Part shown: positions 1 to 9,391 of the stretch, one piece after another | Layout: each line of letters opens with the position of its first letter | Numbering within the stretch: position 1 is the stretch's first letter | Assembly (NCBI RefSeq): GCF_900095745.1 | Contig: NZ_FMIR01000006.1 | Location: 62,001 to 126,000 of the forward strand | Length of the DNA: 64,000 nucleotides | Direction: 5' to 3' | Source of the DNA: Microbacterium oxydans | GTDB lineage: Bacteria > Actinomycetota > Actinomycetes > Actinomycetales > Microbacteriaceae | Notes under the pieces: model-generated | Databases searched by the model: none | What the model was told of the DNA's origin: nothing | What the model saw: the letters and a program-made list of their open reading frames with translations, nothing else | Made by a program: the position numbers and the translations under genes

Positions 1-1366
1 GGGTCTGCCGCCGGCGCAGTCATGGACCGACCTGATCCACGCCACCAAGCGCCTGGTGGCGGAAGAGCTCCTCGGATCGGAGGTGCGGCGACTGGTGCGC
101 ACCCTTCCCCACGGGATCGTGCGGGCGGAGGACGGACTGGTCGAGCTGCTGGCCTGCTTCCCCGTGTACCGCTCCTACCTGCCGGAGGGACGCGAGCATC
201 TGGAGCATGCCTTCACCGAGGCACGACGCCGACGGCCCGACCTCGCCGCCACGTTCGCCGAGCTGGAGCCGCTTCTCGCCGACCCTCGCCTCGAGGTGGC
301 CCAGCGCTTCCCGCAGGTGAGTGGAGCGGTCATGGCCAAGGGCGTGGAGGACACCGCCTTCTACCGCTGCACCCGCCTGGGCACCCTGACCGAGGTGGGC
401 GGCGACCCGTCGATCCCCGCTCTCACGGTGGGAGAGTTCCACGAGGCGCAGCGGGCGCGGCTCGCCGCGTGGCCGGCGTCGATGACCACGCTGTCGACGC
501 ATGACACGAAGCGCTCCGCGGATGTGCGCGCGCGGCTGAGCGTGCTGTCCGAGATGCCCGAGCGCTGGGCGGCGGTGCTGGACGAGCTGCGGGCGATCGC
601 GACGACCGGTCACGGTCCTCTCGATGCGCTGATCTGGCAGGCGACCGTGGGTGCATGGCCGATCTCGACCGATCGCCTTCTCGCCTATGCCACGAAGGCC
701 GCGCGGGAAGCCGCGGAGGCGACGACCTGGCAGCAGCCGGATGCGGCATTCGAAGAGGGACTGGGCCGGATCGCCCACGCCGTCGAGGGCGATGCCGCGG
801 CAGTCCTCGACCGCTTCGTCGGCGAGATCGTCGATGCGGGGCGCTCGAACTCGCTGTCGGCCACGCTGCTGCAGCTCACCGGGCCGGGCGTCCCCGACGT
901 GTACCAGGGCAGCGAGCTGTGGGATCTGTCGCTCGTGGATCCCGACAATCGTCGTCCCGTGGACTTCGCCCTGCGCGCGCGGATGCTCGAGGAGCTCGAC
1001 GCCGACGTCGCCCGCGGCATCCTTCCGCCCATCGACGACTCGGGCCGGGCCAAGCTGCTCGTCGTCTCGCGTGCGCTGCGACTGCGGCGCGACAACCCCG
1101 AGCTCTTCACCGTCTACCGTCCGGCGGTGGTCGAGGGACCCGCGGCGGAGCACGCCGTCGCCGTCCATCGCGGCGGCATCACCGCCGTGGCGACCCGTCT
1201 TCCGGTCGGCCTGGCGGCCCGCGGTGGGTGGGGCGACACCGTGATGATGCGGCCCGACATCCCCGGCACAGATGTGCTGACCGGACGCCGGATCGCGCCG
1301 GGCCCGGTGCGACTCGCCGAGCTGCTCGACACCTACCCGGTCGCGCTGATCGAGCTCGCACGGTGA
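1..1366 (+). CDS. treY: Malto-oligosyltrehalose synthase, C-terminal part (5' end outside window)
   Basis: Open from the left edge in one frame to a TGA at 1364, giving about 454 C-terminal residues. TreY is a cytoplasmic GH13 enzyme that rearranges the reducing-end alpha-1,4 bond of malto-oligosaccharides into a terminal trehalose unit. Recognisable blocks are MAKGVEDTAFYR (about nt 332-367), STHDTKRSADVRARL (about 494-538) and the C-terminal GVPDVYQGSELWDLSLVDPD block (about 890-949), all characteristic of TreY. It is followed after 13 bp by treZ, the next enzyme of the TreYZ trehalose pathway, so the two are almost certainly co-transcribed. The start and the catalytic N-terminal barrel are not visible. 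Confidence 0.93.
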   Translation, partial: GLPPAQSWTDLIHATKRLVAEELLGSEVRRLVRTLPHGIVRAEDGLVELLACFPVYRSYLPEGREHLEHAFTEARRRRPDLAATFAELEPLLADPRLEVAQRFPQVSGAVMAKGVEDTAFYRCTRLGTLTEVGGDPSIPALTVGEFHEAQRARLAAWPASMTTLSTHDTKRSADVRARLSVLSEMPERWAAVLDELRAIATTGHGPLDALIWQATVGAWPISTDRLLAYATKAAREAAEATTWQQPDAAFEEGLGRIAHAVEGDAAAVLDRFVGEIVDAGRSNSLSATLLQLTGPGVPDVYQGSELWDLSLVDPDNRRPVDFALRARMLEELDADVARGILPPIDDSGRAKLLVVSRALRLRRDNPELFTVYRPAVVEGPAAEHAVAVHRGGITAVATRLPVGLAARGGWGDTVMMRPDIPGTDVLTGRRIAPGPVRLAELLDTYPVALIELAR

Positions 1367-1379
1367 AGACGGAGCCCCG

Positions 1380-3134
1380 GTGATCGAGGTGTGGGCGCCG
1401 CGCGCGAATCGGATGCGGCTGCGGCGGATCGACAGCGACGGCACGACGGTCGACGAAAGTGACCTCCGCCCGGCGGCCGAGGGGTGGTGGCGCCGCGACG
1501 TCACCCTCGGCGACGGCGAGCGGTACGGCTTCGTGATCGACGACGAGGAGGAGCTGCGGCCCGACCCCCGCTCGCGGCGGCAGCCGGAGGGCGTGCACGG
1601 CCCGTCGGCGGTCTTCGACACCGTGGCCCACGCGTGGAACGACGTCTCCTGGACGGGCCGACAGCTCGCAGGCGGCCTGATCTACGAGCTCCACATCGGC
1701 ACGTTCACCCCCGAGGGCACGCTCGACGCGCTCACGGAGCGACTGGATCATCTCGTCGACCTCGGCGTGACGCACGTCGAGCTCCTGCCGGTGAACGCCT
1801 TCAACGGGCACTGGAACTGGGGGTACGACGGGGTGCTCTTGTACACGGTGCACGAGGCCTACGGCGGCCCGGCCGCGTATCAGCGGTTCGTCGACGCCGC
1901 CCACGGGCGCGGCCTCGCCGTGATCCAGGACGTCGTGTACAACCACCTCGGGCCCAGCGGGAACCACCTGCCGAAGTTCGGGCCCTACCTGCGCGAGGGC
2001 GACGGCACCGCCTGGGGCGACTCGGTGAACCTCGACGAGCCGCCCGTGCGGGAATACATCATCGACAACGCGCTGATGTGGTTGCGCGACTTCCATGTCG
2101 ACGGGCTGCGGCTCGATGCCGTGCACGCCCTGCGGGACCGGCAGCCGGTCCACATCCTCCGGGAGTTGGCGACGCGGGGCGATGCCCTCTCCGCACAGCT
2201 GAACCGGCCGCTCAGCCTCATCGCGGAGTCCGATCTCAACGATCCCGTGATGATCCTTCCGCGTGAGGCCGGTGGCCACGGGCTCACCGCGCAGTGGTCC
2301 GACGACTGGCACCATGCCGTGCACGTCGCCCTCACCGGCGAGACGACCGGCTACTACGCCGACTTCGCCGCGCACGACGCTCTCGCCAAGGTGACGGAAC
2401 GCGGGTTCTTCCACGACGGCACGTACTCGTCGTTCCGCGGGCGCCCGCACGGATCGCCGATCCCGCCGGAGGTGCCCGACTGGCGCCTGGTGACGTTCGC
2501 GCAGGACCACGACCAGATCGGGAACCGTGCGGCGGGCGACAGGCTCTCGGCCACGCTCTCGCCCGACCGGCTCGCGGTGGCCGCCGTACTGACGCTGACC
2601 TCGCCGGGAACACCGATGCTGTTCATGGGAGAGGAATGGGGCGCGTCCACCCCGTGGCAGTTCTTCACCTCGCACCCCGAGGCCGAGCTCGGGCGGGCCG
2701 TCGCCGAGGGACGCACCGCGGAATTCGCGCGGATGGGGTGGGACCCGGATGCCGTGCCCGACCCGCAGGACCCCGACACCTTCCGGCGGTCGCACCTCGA
2801 CTGGAGCGAACTCGACGACCCGGTGCACGACCGTCTTCTCAGGCTGTACCGCGACCTCGCCCGACTGCGGCGTGAGCGCGGCGAGCTCACCGATCCAGAT
2901 GCGAGGAGCACGCGGGTCGAGGTTCGCGACACGGACGGGCGCCCCGAGCACCGGGTGTACCGCATCGATCGGGGCGGGCTCTCGGTGCTGGTGAACCTCT
3001 CGGCCGAGCCGGCGACGTACGAGGTCGCGCCGGGGTACGAGGTGCTGTTGTCGACGGGAGACTCCGTGCACGAGAGCGGGGCGGTCGCCCTCCCGCCGGA
3101 CACCGCCGCGGTGATCGCCCGCCCCTCCGATTAG
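1380..3134 (+). CDS. treZ: Malto-oligosyltrehalose trehalohydrolase
   Basis: A 584-residue GH13 enzyme that hydrolyses the maltooligosyl-trehalose made by TreY to release free trehalose. The N-terminal part (about 1-90) is the beta-sandwich typical of TreZ/GlgB enzymes. The barrel carries NWGYDGV, DVVYNHLGPSGNHLP, DGLRLDAVHAL (nucleophile Asp about 246), AESDLND (acid/base Glu about 283) and QDHDQIGNR, so the catalytic set is complete. The GTG start at 1380 is 13 bp after treY and gives the expected N-terminus IEVWAPRANRM. Length is normal for the family. No terminator was seen between it and the toxin-antitoxin genes, although those have their own -10 element. Confidence 0.95.
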   Translation: MIEVWAPRANRMRLRRIDSDGTTVDESDLRPAAEGWWRRDVTLGDGERYGFVIDDEEELRPDPRSRRQPEGVHGPSAVFDTVAHAWNDVSWTGRQLAGGLIYELHIGTFTPEGTLDALTERLDHLVDLGVTHVELLPVNAFNGHWNWGYDGVLLYTVHEAYGGPAAYQRFVDAAHGRGLAVIQDVVYNHLGPSGNHLPKFGPYLREGDGTAWGDSVNLDEPPVREYIIDNALMWLRDFHVDGLRLDAVHALRDRQPVHILRELATRGDALSAQLNRPLSLIAESDLNDPVMILPREAGGHGLTAQWSDDWHHAVHVALTGETTGYYADFAAHDALAKVTERGFFHDGTYSSFRGRPHGSPIPPEVPDWRLVTFAQDHDQIGNRAAGDRLSATLSPDRLAVAAVLTLTSPGTPMLFMGEEWGASTPWQFFTSHPEAELGRAVAEGRTAEFARMGWDPDAVPDPQDPDTFRRSHLDWSELDDPVHDRLLRLYRDLARLRRERGELTDPDARSTRVEVRDTDGRPEHRVYRIDRGGLSVLVNLSAEPATYEVAPGYEVLLSTGDSVHESGAVALPPDTAAVIARPSD

Positions 3135-3186
3135 CCCCGGCACGACAGGTCGCCGAGTGCTAGCATTGTGCTGTCAGGAGGCAGAC

Positions 3187-3534
3187 ATGGCGACCGTGAC
3201 CATCCGGAATCTCAGCGACGATGTCGTCGTCGCACTCAAGGAACGCGCCCGGCGGAACTCTCGCTCGATGGAGGCCGAGGTGCGAGATGTGCTGACACGC
3301 TTGGCGCAGGGCGATGAGAGCGGGCTCGAAGTACAGCTCGAGCAGCGGATGCCCCGCCCGCGACGCTTTTCTGTCCCCTCGAGCGAGGTGATGGCGAGGG
3401 TCGATGCGAACCCGTCGACTCCGGAACAGGACAAGATGCGGGAGGAATGGCTGGCCGAACTGGAGGCCGACCGCAAGAACCCGTTCTTCCTCGACTCCTT
3501 CAGAGATCCGTGGGAGAGCCGTGATTCTTCTTGA
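3187..3534 (+). CDS. FitA/VapB-like antitoxin (ribbon-helix-helix)
   Basis: A 115-residue protein beginning ATVTIRNLSDDVVVALKERA, the short beta strand plus two helices of an RHH/Arc fold as in FitA and many VapB antitoxins, followed by an extended charged tail that would wrap the toxin. An earlier in-frame start exists, but the ATG at 3187 is preceded by AGGAGG-like sequence (3176-3181) and matches the family N-terminus. A likely -10 (TAGCAT, 3161-3166) lies 20 bp upstream. The stop overlaps the following PIN toxin gene by 14 bp, as usual for translationally coupled toxin-antitoxin pairs. It probably neutralises the toxin and represses its own promoter; the specific subfamily is an inference. 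Confidence 0.85.
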   Translation: MATVTIRNLSDDVVVALKERARRNSRSMEAEVRDVLTRLAQGDESGLEVQLEQRMPRPRRFSVPSSEVMARVDANPSTPEQDKMREEWLAELEADRKNPFFLDSFRDPWESRDSS

Positions 3535-3913
3535 CACGAACGTCCTCATCCGGCTCGATGCCGTCCGATTGCCGCCGGCTGACGTGGCGCTCAGTGCAAT
3601 CGCGTACTCCGAGCTGCAACTCGGAGTCGAGCGGGCGACAGATCCGGTTCTCCGTCGCCGTCGACGCAACGAACTGATGCGGTTGTCAGCGCTGCTCGAA
3701 GCCGACTGGCTTCCGTTCGATCAAGCCGCCGCCGATGGCTACGCGCGCCTCGCGTCACGGGTGATCCTGAACCGTCCCGCCCACGCCCGAAGCAAGGACA
3801 TCATGCTGGCCGGGCACGCCTACGCGCTCGGCGCCGCCTTCCTCACGTTCAACCCGAAGGACTTCGAGCTCGTGTCCGACGAGGTCGAGATCATCGTCCC
3901 CGAACTGCGCTGA
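3521..3913 (+). CDS. PIN-domain ribonuclease toxin (VapC/FitB-like)
   Basis: A 130-residue PIN-domain protein. The acidic metal-binding residues are present: LLDTNVLIRLD near the N-terminus, a Glu in AYSELQLGVE, and the C-terminal block KDIMLAGHAYALGAAFLTFNPKDFE. PIN toxins of this kind are Mg-dependent RNases that cleave tRNA or rRNA. I chose the GTG at 3521 because it places DTN at the expected position and overlaps the antitoxin stop by 14 bp; the longer frame upstream reads through the antitoxin gene and is not supported. Chromosomal type II pairs like this may stabilise a region or act under stress, but the sequence alone does not show which. Confidence 0.88.
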   Translation: MILLDTNVLIRLDAVRLPPADVALSAIAYSELQLGVERATDPVLRRRRRNELMRLSALLEADWLPFDQAAADGYARLASRVILNRPAHARSKDIMLAGHAYALGAAFLTFNPKDFELVSDEVEIIVPELR

Positions 3914-3922
3914 CCCCGGGGT

Positions 3923-5350
3923 TCAGCTACGCGCAGCCCACCACTCGCGCAGCCGCTGCTCCACGACGTCGGGACCGAGCACGCCCTCGTCCAGACGCAG
4001 ATCGAGCAGGAACCGGTACGCCTCGCCCACCCCGCGGCCCGGCGCGATGCCGAGCACCTGCTGGATGCGGTTGCCGTCGATCTCCGGACGGATGGAGTCG
4101 AGCTCCTCCTGCTCGCGCAGCGCCGCGATGCGCGACTCGATGTCGTCGTACGCGCTCGCCAGGCGTCCGGCCTTGCGCTTGTTGCGCGTGGTGACATCGG
4201 CGCGGGTGAGGATGTGCAGGCGCTCCAGCAGGTCACCCGCGTCGCGCACGTACCGCCGCACTGCGGCATCCGTCCAGGTGCCCTCGGCGTAACCGAAGAA
4301 GCGCAGATGCAGCTCGATCAGCGTGGAGACGGCATCGGTCGTGTCGGTATCGAACCGCAGGGACTGCAGGCGCTTGCGAGCCATGCGCGAGCCGACGACG
4401 TCGTGGTGGTGGAACGTCACCACGCCACCGGGCTCGAGCTTGCGCGTGCGCGGCTTGCCGATGTCGTGCAGCAGCGCGGCGAGGCGTAGCGGCACATCGG
4501 GGGCGGCGCCCGGATGCCGGGAGTGCTCGAGCTCGATCGCCTGGCTGAGCACGGTGAGGGAGTGTTCGTAGACGTCTTTGTGGTGGTGGTGCTCGTCGAC
4601 CTCGAGGCGCAGTTCGGTGACCTCGGGGAGGAACTCGTCGATCAGACCGGTGTCGACCAGCACGCGGATACCGCGCACCGGATCGTCGGTCTGCATGAGG
4701 CGCACGACCTCGGACTGGATGCGCTCCGGGCTCACGATCTTGAGGGTCTCGCGCAGTTCGGCGATCGCCTCGGCCGTGGCCCCCTCGACGCGGAACCCGA
4801 GCTGGGCGCTGAAGCGGGCAGCACGCAGCATCCGCAGCGGGTCGTCGCCGAACGAGATCCGCGGGTCAGCTGGGGTGCGCAGGATGCCGGCGATGAGGTC
4901 TTCCACGCCACCGGTCGGATCGACCAGCTTCACGGCGGGTACCTGCAGCGCCATGGAGTTGACGGTGAAGTCGCGGCGCACGAGGTCGCCGTCTATCGTG
5001 TCGCCGAACTCGACAGTGGGCTTGCGGGTCACGCCGTCGTAGCTGTCGGCACGATAGGTCGTGATCTCGACCTGCTCGCCCTGCACGCGCGCACCGATCG
5101 TGCCGAATGCGCGACCGATGTCCCACTGCGCGGTCGAGATCGGGGTGACGATGGTCAGGATGTCGTCGGGCGCGGCGTTCGTCGTGAAGTCGAGGTCGTG
5201 CGTCGCCCGACCCAGCAGCGCATCGCGCACCGGACCACCGACCACGGCCAGGTCGAAACCGGCATCCGCGAACGCGGTCGCGAGGGTGCGGACGACCGCG
5301 TTCTCGGCGAGCGCACCGAGACGGGCGAGGCCGTCAGCCATGTTGAGCAT
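3923..5350 (-). CDS. cca: CCA tRNA nucleotidyltransferase with HD domain
   Basis: A 475-residue enzyme that adds or repairs the 3' CCA end of tRNAs, needed here because the two tRNA genes in this window do not encode CCA. The class II nucleotidyltransferase head carries GGPVRDALLG and the metal-binding DLDF, followed by the RNA-binding neck region, and a C-terminal HD domain with LAALLHDIGKPRTR, a common arrangement in actinobacteria (often named PcnA). The start at 5350 is preferred over a longer form because a TACGCT -10 hexamer (5358-5363, minus strand) lies 7 nt ahead of it, as in other leaderless genes of this window. The protein is complete. Confidence 0.93.
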   Translation of the reverse strand: MLNMADGLARLGALAENAVVRTLATAFADAGFDLAVVGGPVRDALLGRATHDLDFTTNAAPDDILTIVTPISTAQWDIGRAFGTIGARVQGEQVEITTYRADSYDGVTRKPTVEFGDTIDGDLVRRDFTVNSMALQVPAVKLVDPTGGVEDLIAGILRTPADPRISFGDDPLRMLRAARFSAQLGFRVEGATAEAIAELRETLKIVSPERIQSEVVRLMQTDDPVRGIRVLVDTGLIDEFLPEVTELRLEVDEHHHHKDVYEHSLTVLSQAIELEHSRHPGAAPDVPLRLAALLHDIGKPRTRKLEPGGVVTFHHHDVVGSRMARKRLQSLRFDTDTTDAVSTLIELHLRFFGYAEGTWTDAAVRRYVRDAGDLLERLHILTRADVTTRNKRKAGRLASAYDDIESRIAALREQEELDSIRPEIDGNRIQQVLGIAPGRGVGEAYRFLLDLRLDEGVLGPDVVEQRLREWWAARS

Positions 5351-5512
5351 GGTTTCCAGCGTACCGGGGCGGGCCGGTGGGGCTTCGGCAGGTACCGGAC
5401 GCACCGTTCACCTCCCGGTCGCCCGAAGGCCAGCCTCCCGTCACCCGACACCGATGGGGTGGAGGAGCCCCGTGCGGCTGAGCACGGAACCCCACCCCCA
5501 TGAAGGACTGAC

Positions 5513-8071
5513 ATGACCTCCCCCACCCCTGCGGTGCGCTGGCGGCGTCACGGACTGACGTCCGTCGCGCTCCTCGCCTTGCTCGGCGGCGCTGTCGTCG
5601 CCCCCGCGGCCCTCGCCGCCCCCGAGCCCGAGGTGCCGACCGGATCGCTGGTCACCGGCGACACCGCCTGGCACTACCTCGACGACGGATCCGACCCGTC
5701 GCCCGCCCCGGCCGCACTCCGCGACTGGACGCTCCCGGCGTTCGACGACGGCAGCTGGAAGACCGCTCCCGGCTCGTTCGGCGCGAAGAACGGCAAGCTC
5801 GGATCGGTAGGCCCTCAGACGCCGAAGACGCTCCTGAACCACTACCTCGACGGGGCTGCGGCGCCGACCGTGCCGACGTACTTCTTCCGCACGACGTTCG
5901 AGCTCGAGGCCGGAGTCGCCGAGCAGGTCGCGGCGCTGCAGAGCACCATCACCTACGACGACGCCGTGATCGTGTGGATCAACGGCGAAGAAGTCGCCCG
6001 CTATGTCGACGGCCGCATCACCGACACGAAGAACGTCGAGTACGCCGGCGACTCCAACGGCGACCCGCTCACGACCACGTTCAGCGCCGAGGGCGACCTG
6101 CTGCACGACGGCACCAACACGATCGCCGTCTCGCTGTTCCAGGACCGCGAGACCAGCTCCGACATCTACTTCGACATGTCGTCGCTGACCCTGGTGAAGG
6201 CATCCGACCCCGGTACGCCTGTGATCGCCCCGCCGACCCGCGTCATCCTGACCCCCACCGAGCAGCCCGCCATCTCCCAGGCGTTCTCCTGGCTCGCCGG
6301 CGACGCGTCGCACACGGTCGGACAGGTCGAGATCGCGCCGACCGCGGGTGGCGACATCCGCACCGTCGACGCGTACGACGCCGGTGTCGTGAACGGCAAC
6401 CCGAACAAGCACTTCTCGGCGACCGTCACCGGTCTCACTGCGGCGACCGAATACCGCTACCGCGTCGGCCTGCCCGGCAGCTGGAGCGACTGGTACGAGT
6501 TCCGCACGGCCGACCCGAAGGCGACCGACTTCCAGTTCATCTACTACGGCGACGCGCAGATCGGACTCGACACCACGTGGCCGAGCGTCGTGAAGCAGGC
6601 GGAGGCCAACGCTCCGCGCTCGATCGGCTCCGTGCACGCGGGCGACCTGATCAACAAGTCCAGCAACGAGGACGAATGGGTCAACTGGTTCAAGGGCATG
6701 AAGGACTCGGCCGTGCGCACCAACGTGATGGCCGCCCCCGGCAACCACGAGTACTCGGGCGACAAGCTGCTCACCGCGTGGAAGGCCGCTTTCGAGTACC
6801 CGCACAACAACCCGTCGATGAGCTCCATCGGCGAACTGGCCGATCTCGCCAAGGGTGACACCGAGGTCGCGGCCCAGTACCGTGCCCTCTTCGAGCACTG
6901 GAGCGCCTTCGCCGCCGAGACCGCGTACTACACCGACTACCAGGGCGTGCGCTTCATCACGCTCAACGCGACGCGCGACGCGACCTTCCTCACCCCGCCG
7001 GCGCTGCCGTCGTGCACGAGTGCCGACTGCCCGATCGCCCAGGGCGAGGAGCTGTGGATCCGCTTCCAGGGCGCCTGGCTCGACCTGCTGCTGCAGAACA
7101 GCCCGTCGAAGTGGAACGTCGTCACCTTCCACCAGCCGGTCTTCTCGGCATCCGAGGGTCGCGACGAGCCGAAGCTCCGCGCCGACTGGGTCCCCGTGTT
7201 CCAGCGCAACGACATCGACCTGGTGCTCATGGGCCACGATCACACCTATGCTCGCGGCTACGTGAACACCGACGCGACCGAGACGCCCGGCATCACCACC
7301 GGCCCGGTCTACGTGGTGTCGAACTCCGGCGCGAAGCACTACGAGCTCGAGACGCCCGAGAAGAACGTCTGGACCAACAACGGCGCCACCCAGGTGCTGC
7401 GCGGCCAGGGCGTCACCACCTACCAGGTGATCGACGTATCGAAGAATCAGCTCGTCTACCGCTCGTACCTGGCGGAGAAGCAGCCGGATGCCACCACCGA
7501 CCTCCCCGTCGGCGCCGTGTACGACACGTTCACGGTGACGAAGTCGGATGCCGGCGAGAAGTGGGTCACCGAGAAGGGCGTCACGCCTCCGGTCACGCCG
7601 GAGCCCGAGGTTCCCGCCGAGATCGAGCTGGGCGCAGCATCCGTCACGGCCGGCGGCACCCTCGCGGTCTCGGGCAGTGGCTTCGCGGAAGGCGCCGAGC
7701 TGCGACTCGAGCTGCGCTCCGACCCGGTGCAGCTGGGCACGGCCACCGCCGGTGCGGACGGATCGTTCCAGCGCACGGTGACGATCCCGGCCAACACTCC
7801 GGCCGGGGCGCACACGCTCGCCGCGATCCTGCCGGACGGCACCGAGGTCACGGCCTCCGTCACCGTCACCGCGGTGTCCGGCGGCGGAGCGGTCACTCCG
7901 GGCGACGGCTCGGGCGGTTCCGGTGGCCCGGACGGCGACCTCGCCACCACGGGTGCCGACAGCGTGCCGTACATCGTCGCGGCCGTCGTGCTCCTCGCGG
8001 CGGGCCTCGGCCTGTTCGCGATGCGCCGCCGTCGGCAGCACGCGGCGGTGGAGGTCATCGACGCGGAGTAG
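5513..8071 (+). CDS. Secreted, cell-wall-anchored metallophosphoesterase (purple acid phosphatase-like)
   Basis: An 852-residue exported enzyme. Residues 1-36 form a signal peptide (charged start, hydrophobic stretch, AALAA end). A jelly-roll-like region (about 40-240) precedes a fibronectin-type domain (about 240-335), then a calcineurin-like phosphoesterase with GDAQ, AGDLINK, GNHEY (near 410), FHQPVF and GHDHTY (near 574), the usual two-metal ligands of purple acid phosphatases. A short Ig-like domain follows, then a glycine-rich linker, an LATTG sorting motif at about 810-814, a hydrophobic segment and an RRRR tail. LAxTG rather than LPxTG is the signal known for class E sortases, so anchoring to peptidoglycan by such a sortase is likely. 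Substrate unknown; organic phosphate scavenging is plausible. Confidence 0.88.
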   Translation: MTSPTPAVRWRRHGLTSVALLALLGGAVVAPAALAAPEPEVPTGSLVTGDTAWHYLDDGSDPSPAPAALRDWTLPAFDDGSWKTAPGSFGAKNGKLGSVGPQTPKTLLNHYLDGAAAPTVPTYFFRTTFELEAGVAEQVAALQSTITYDDAVIVWINGEEVARYVDGRITDTKNVEYAGDSNGDPLTTTFSAEGDLLHDGTNTIAVSLFQDRETSSDIYFDMSSLTLVKASDPGTPVIAPPTRVILTPTEQPAISQAFSWLAGDASHTVGQVEIAPTAGGDIRTVDAYDAGVVNGNPNKHFSATVTGLTAATEYRYRVGLPGSWSDWYEFRTADPKATDFQFIYYGDAQIGLDTTWPSVVKQAEANAPRSIGSVHAGDLINKSSNEDEWVNWFKGMKDSAVRTNVMAAPGNHEYSGDKLLTAWKAAFEYPHNNPSMSSIGELADLAKGDTEVAAQYRALFEHWSAFAAETAYYTDYQGVRFITLNATRDATFLTPPALPSCTSADCPIAQGEELWIRFQGAWLDLLLQNSPSKWNVVTFHQPVFSASEGRDEPKLRADWVPVFQRNDIDLVLMGHDHTYARGYVNTDATETPGITTGPVYVVSNSGAKHYELETPEKNVWTNNGATQVLRGQGVTTYQVIDVSKNQLVYRSYLAEKQPDATTDLPVGAVYDTFTVTKSDAGEKWVTEKGVTPPVTPEPEVPAEIELGAASVTAGGTLAVSGSGFAEGAELRLELRSDPVQLGTATAGADGSFQRTVTIPANTPAGAHTLAAILPDGTEVTASVTVTAVSGGGAVTPGDGSGGSGGPDGDLATTGADSVPYIVAAVVLLAAGLGLFAMRRRRQHAAVEVIDAE

Positions 8072-8085
8072 TCCGCAGCATCCAC

Positions 8086-8119
8086 GGGCGCCGTCGGGGT
8101 TTCGACCTCGGCGGCGCCC
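8086..8119 (+). terminator. Probable transcription terminator after the phosphoesterase gene
   Basis: GGGCGCCG (8086-8093) pairs with CGGCGCCC (8112-8119), and the interior can fold further around a TTCG tetraloop closed by GGT/ACC. It begins 14 bp after the stop codon. There is no long T-run, which is common for high-GC actinobacterial terminators. Confidence 0.6.
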
Positions 8120-8209
8120 TTGCTGCGCACAGATCTCCCATCGGTAACGATGCAGATTGCGCTCGCTGCGGGTCAGCCCCCTCCCCCACGCTCACCCTAG
8201 GCTCGTGCC

Positions 8210-8857
8210 ATGCACCGTCGCTCCCGCCTCGTCCTCGCTTCCGCTGCAGCCGTACTGCTGGGATTCTCGCTCACCGCCTGCACCCCCGCGAGCACGGGCG
8301 GATCAGCCTCCCCGTCACCGACGTCATCGCCCGCCGATTCTCCTTCCGCCACCCCCACGCCGGCTGACCGCATCGTCGAGATCTCCGTCGACGGGCTTTC
8401 GGTCGACAGCGGACCCGTGATCGCGTACGACGACTCGGAGGGTGCTGTCGCCGCCCTCACCGATGCATTCGGATCGGCACCGATCGAAGGTCCGGTCGAG
8501 GGTCCCTATGGCAGCGTGTACGCCGGGTTCGATTGGGAAGGAACGAAAGCGACGGTCCGAGAGCCCCGTATCGATCTCGTCGTGTCGGCGGATGCCCCCG
8601 GCGTCACGTTCCGCACCCCGGAGGGCATCGGCATCGGTTCGACGCGCGCCGAGGCGATTGCCGCGGGAGCCGTGGACGGGTGGGATGAGGACGGCGACGG
8701 CACCGCCGACTATCTCAGTATCGGCGTCCGAGAGGTTCCTGGCACGTCGTCCCTCGTGAATCCCGGTGAGGTCGGTGTGGAGTACATCGACCTGAAGATC
8801 ACCGACGACGCCGTCTCCCGTCTCAGCACTGGTGGCAACGACTTCAGCGACATCTGA
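8210..8857 (+). CDS. Small secreted lipoprotein, function unknown
   Basis: A 215-residue protein with a lipoprotein signal: basic N-terminus MHRRSR, hydrophobic core, and the lipobox LTAC with Cys at about 24, followed by a Ser/Thr/Pro-rich linker. The mature part is acidic and has no motif I can name with certainty. It contains repeated Asp/Gly-rich turns (DEDGDGTADY) that may bind Ca. A TAGGCT -10 hexamer (8198-8203) ends 6 nt before the ATG and there is no ribosome binding site, so the mRNA is probably leaderless. It stands as a single gene between the phosphoesterase and a convergent cupin gene. Confidence 0.75.
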   Translation: MHRRSRLVLASAAAVLLGFSLTACTPASTGGSASPSPTSSPADSPSATPTPADRIVEISVDGLSVDSGPVIAYDDSEGAVAALTDAFGSAPIEGPVEGPYGSVYAGFDWEGTKATVREPRIDLVVSADAPGVTFRTPEGIGIGSTRAEAIAAGAVDGWDEDGDGTADYLSIGVREVPGTSSLVNPGEVGVEYIDLKITDDAVSRLSTGGNDFSDI

Positions 8858-8940
8858 TTCGAGTCCACGGGTCAGGGGTGGCGAGCAGCCGACGACCTAG
8901 GTCACCAGCCTGACAGTCGGGATGGCAAGGACGCCGGACG

Positions 8941-9288
8941 TCAGTCGACGACGAACAGACGCGCGCCGGTCTCGGTGCTCGAGCGATGGGCTTCCATGTC
9001 CGTGCCGACCTGATAGCTCTCCCCGGCGTGCAGAGTGAAGGTCCGACCGTCTTCGAGCTCTGTCTCGAGGGTGCCCTCGACGACGAACAGCACGTGGCCG
9101 CGCGAGCACCAGTGGTCGGCGACGTAGCCCGGCGAGTATTCGACCATGCGGATGCGGGTGTCGCCGATCTGCTGTGATCGCCAGACCGCCTGCCCCGTGA
9201 TTCCCGGGTGGATGGTGGGTTCGATCTCCGCCCAGGTGGTGGTGCTGAAGGCGTGTCCGGGAAGGTTCATCGGTTCAGTATGGGTCAT
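8941..9288 (-). CDS. Cupin-domain protein
   Basis: A 115-residue single-domain cupin. The second half has the cupin pattern: HWCSRGHVLFVVEGTLETELEDG, then FTLHAGESYQVGTDMEAH, with His and Glu residues that could hold a metal. Small cupins of this type can be dioxygenases, isomerases or sensor proteins, and the sequence does not decide. The ATG at 9288 (MTHTEP) is preceded by GGAG at 8 nt spacing; a second ATG at 9270 is possible. It is divergent from the Lrp-type regulator gene at 9392, so it may be one of that regulator's targets, which is an inference from position only. Confidence 0.8.
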   Translation of the reverse strand: MTHTEPMNLPGHAFSTTTWAEIEPTIHPGITGQAVWRSQQIGDTRIRMVEYSPGYVADHWCSRGHVLFVVEGTLETELEDGRTFTLHAGESYQVGTDMEAHRSSTETGARLFVVD

Positions 9289-9391
9289 CGGCGACGCTCC
9301 ACCCTGCCGCGCCGAAGAGACCACCGACGCCTCAGCGCGACCCCGGACTGGGATAACCTTCCACCGAGTCCGTCCCGCTGAAGGAGAGCCC

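Noticed and set aside
5441..8041. Long open frame on the minus strand (866 codons) across the phosphoesterase gene
   Set aside because: It is antisense to a gene with clear phosphoesterase motifs, and its translation is Arg/Gly/Val-rich without domains. Long antisense frames are expected at this GC content.
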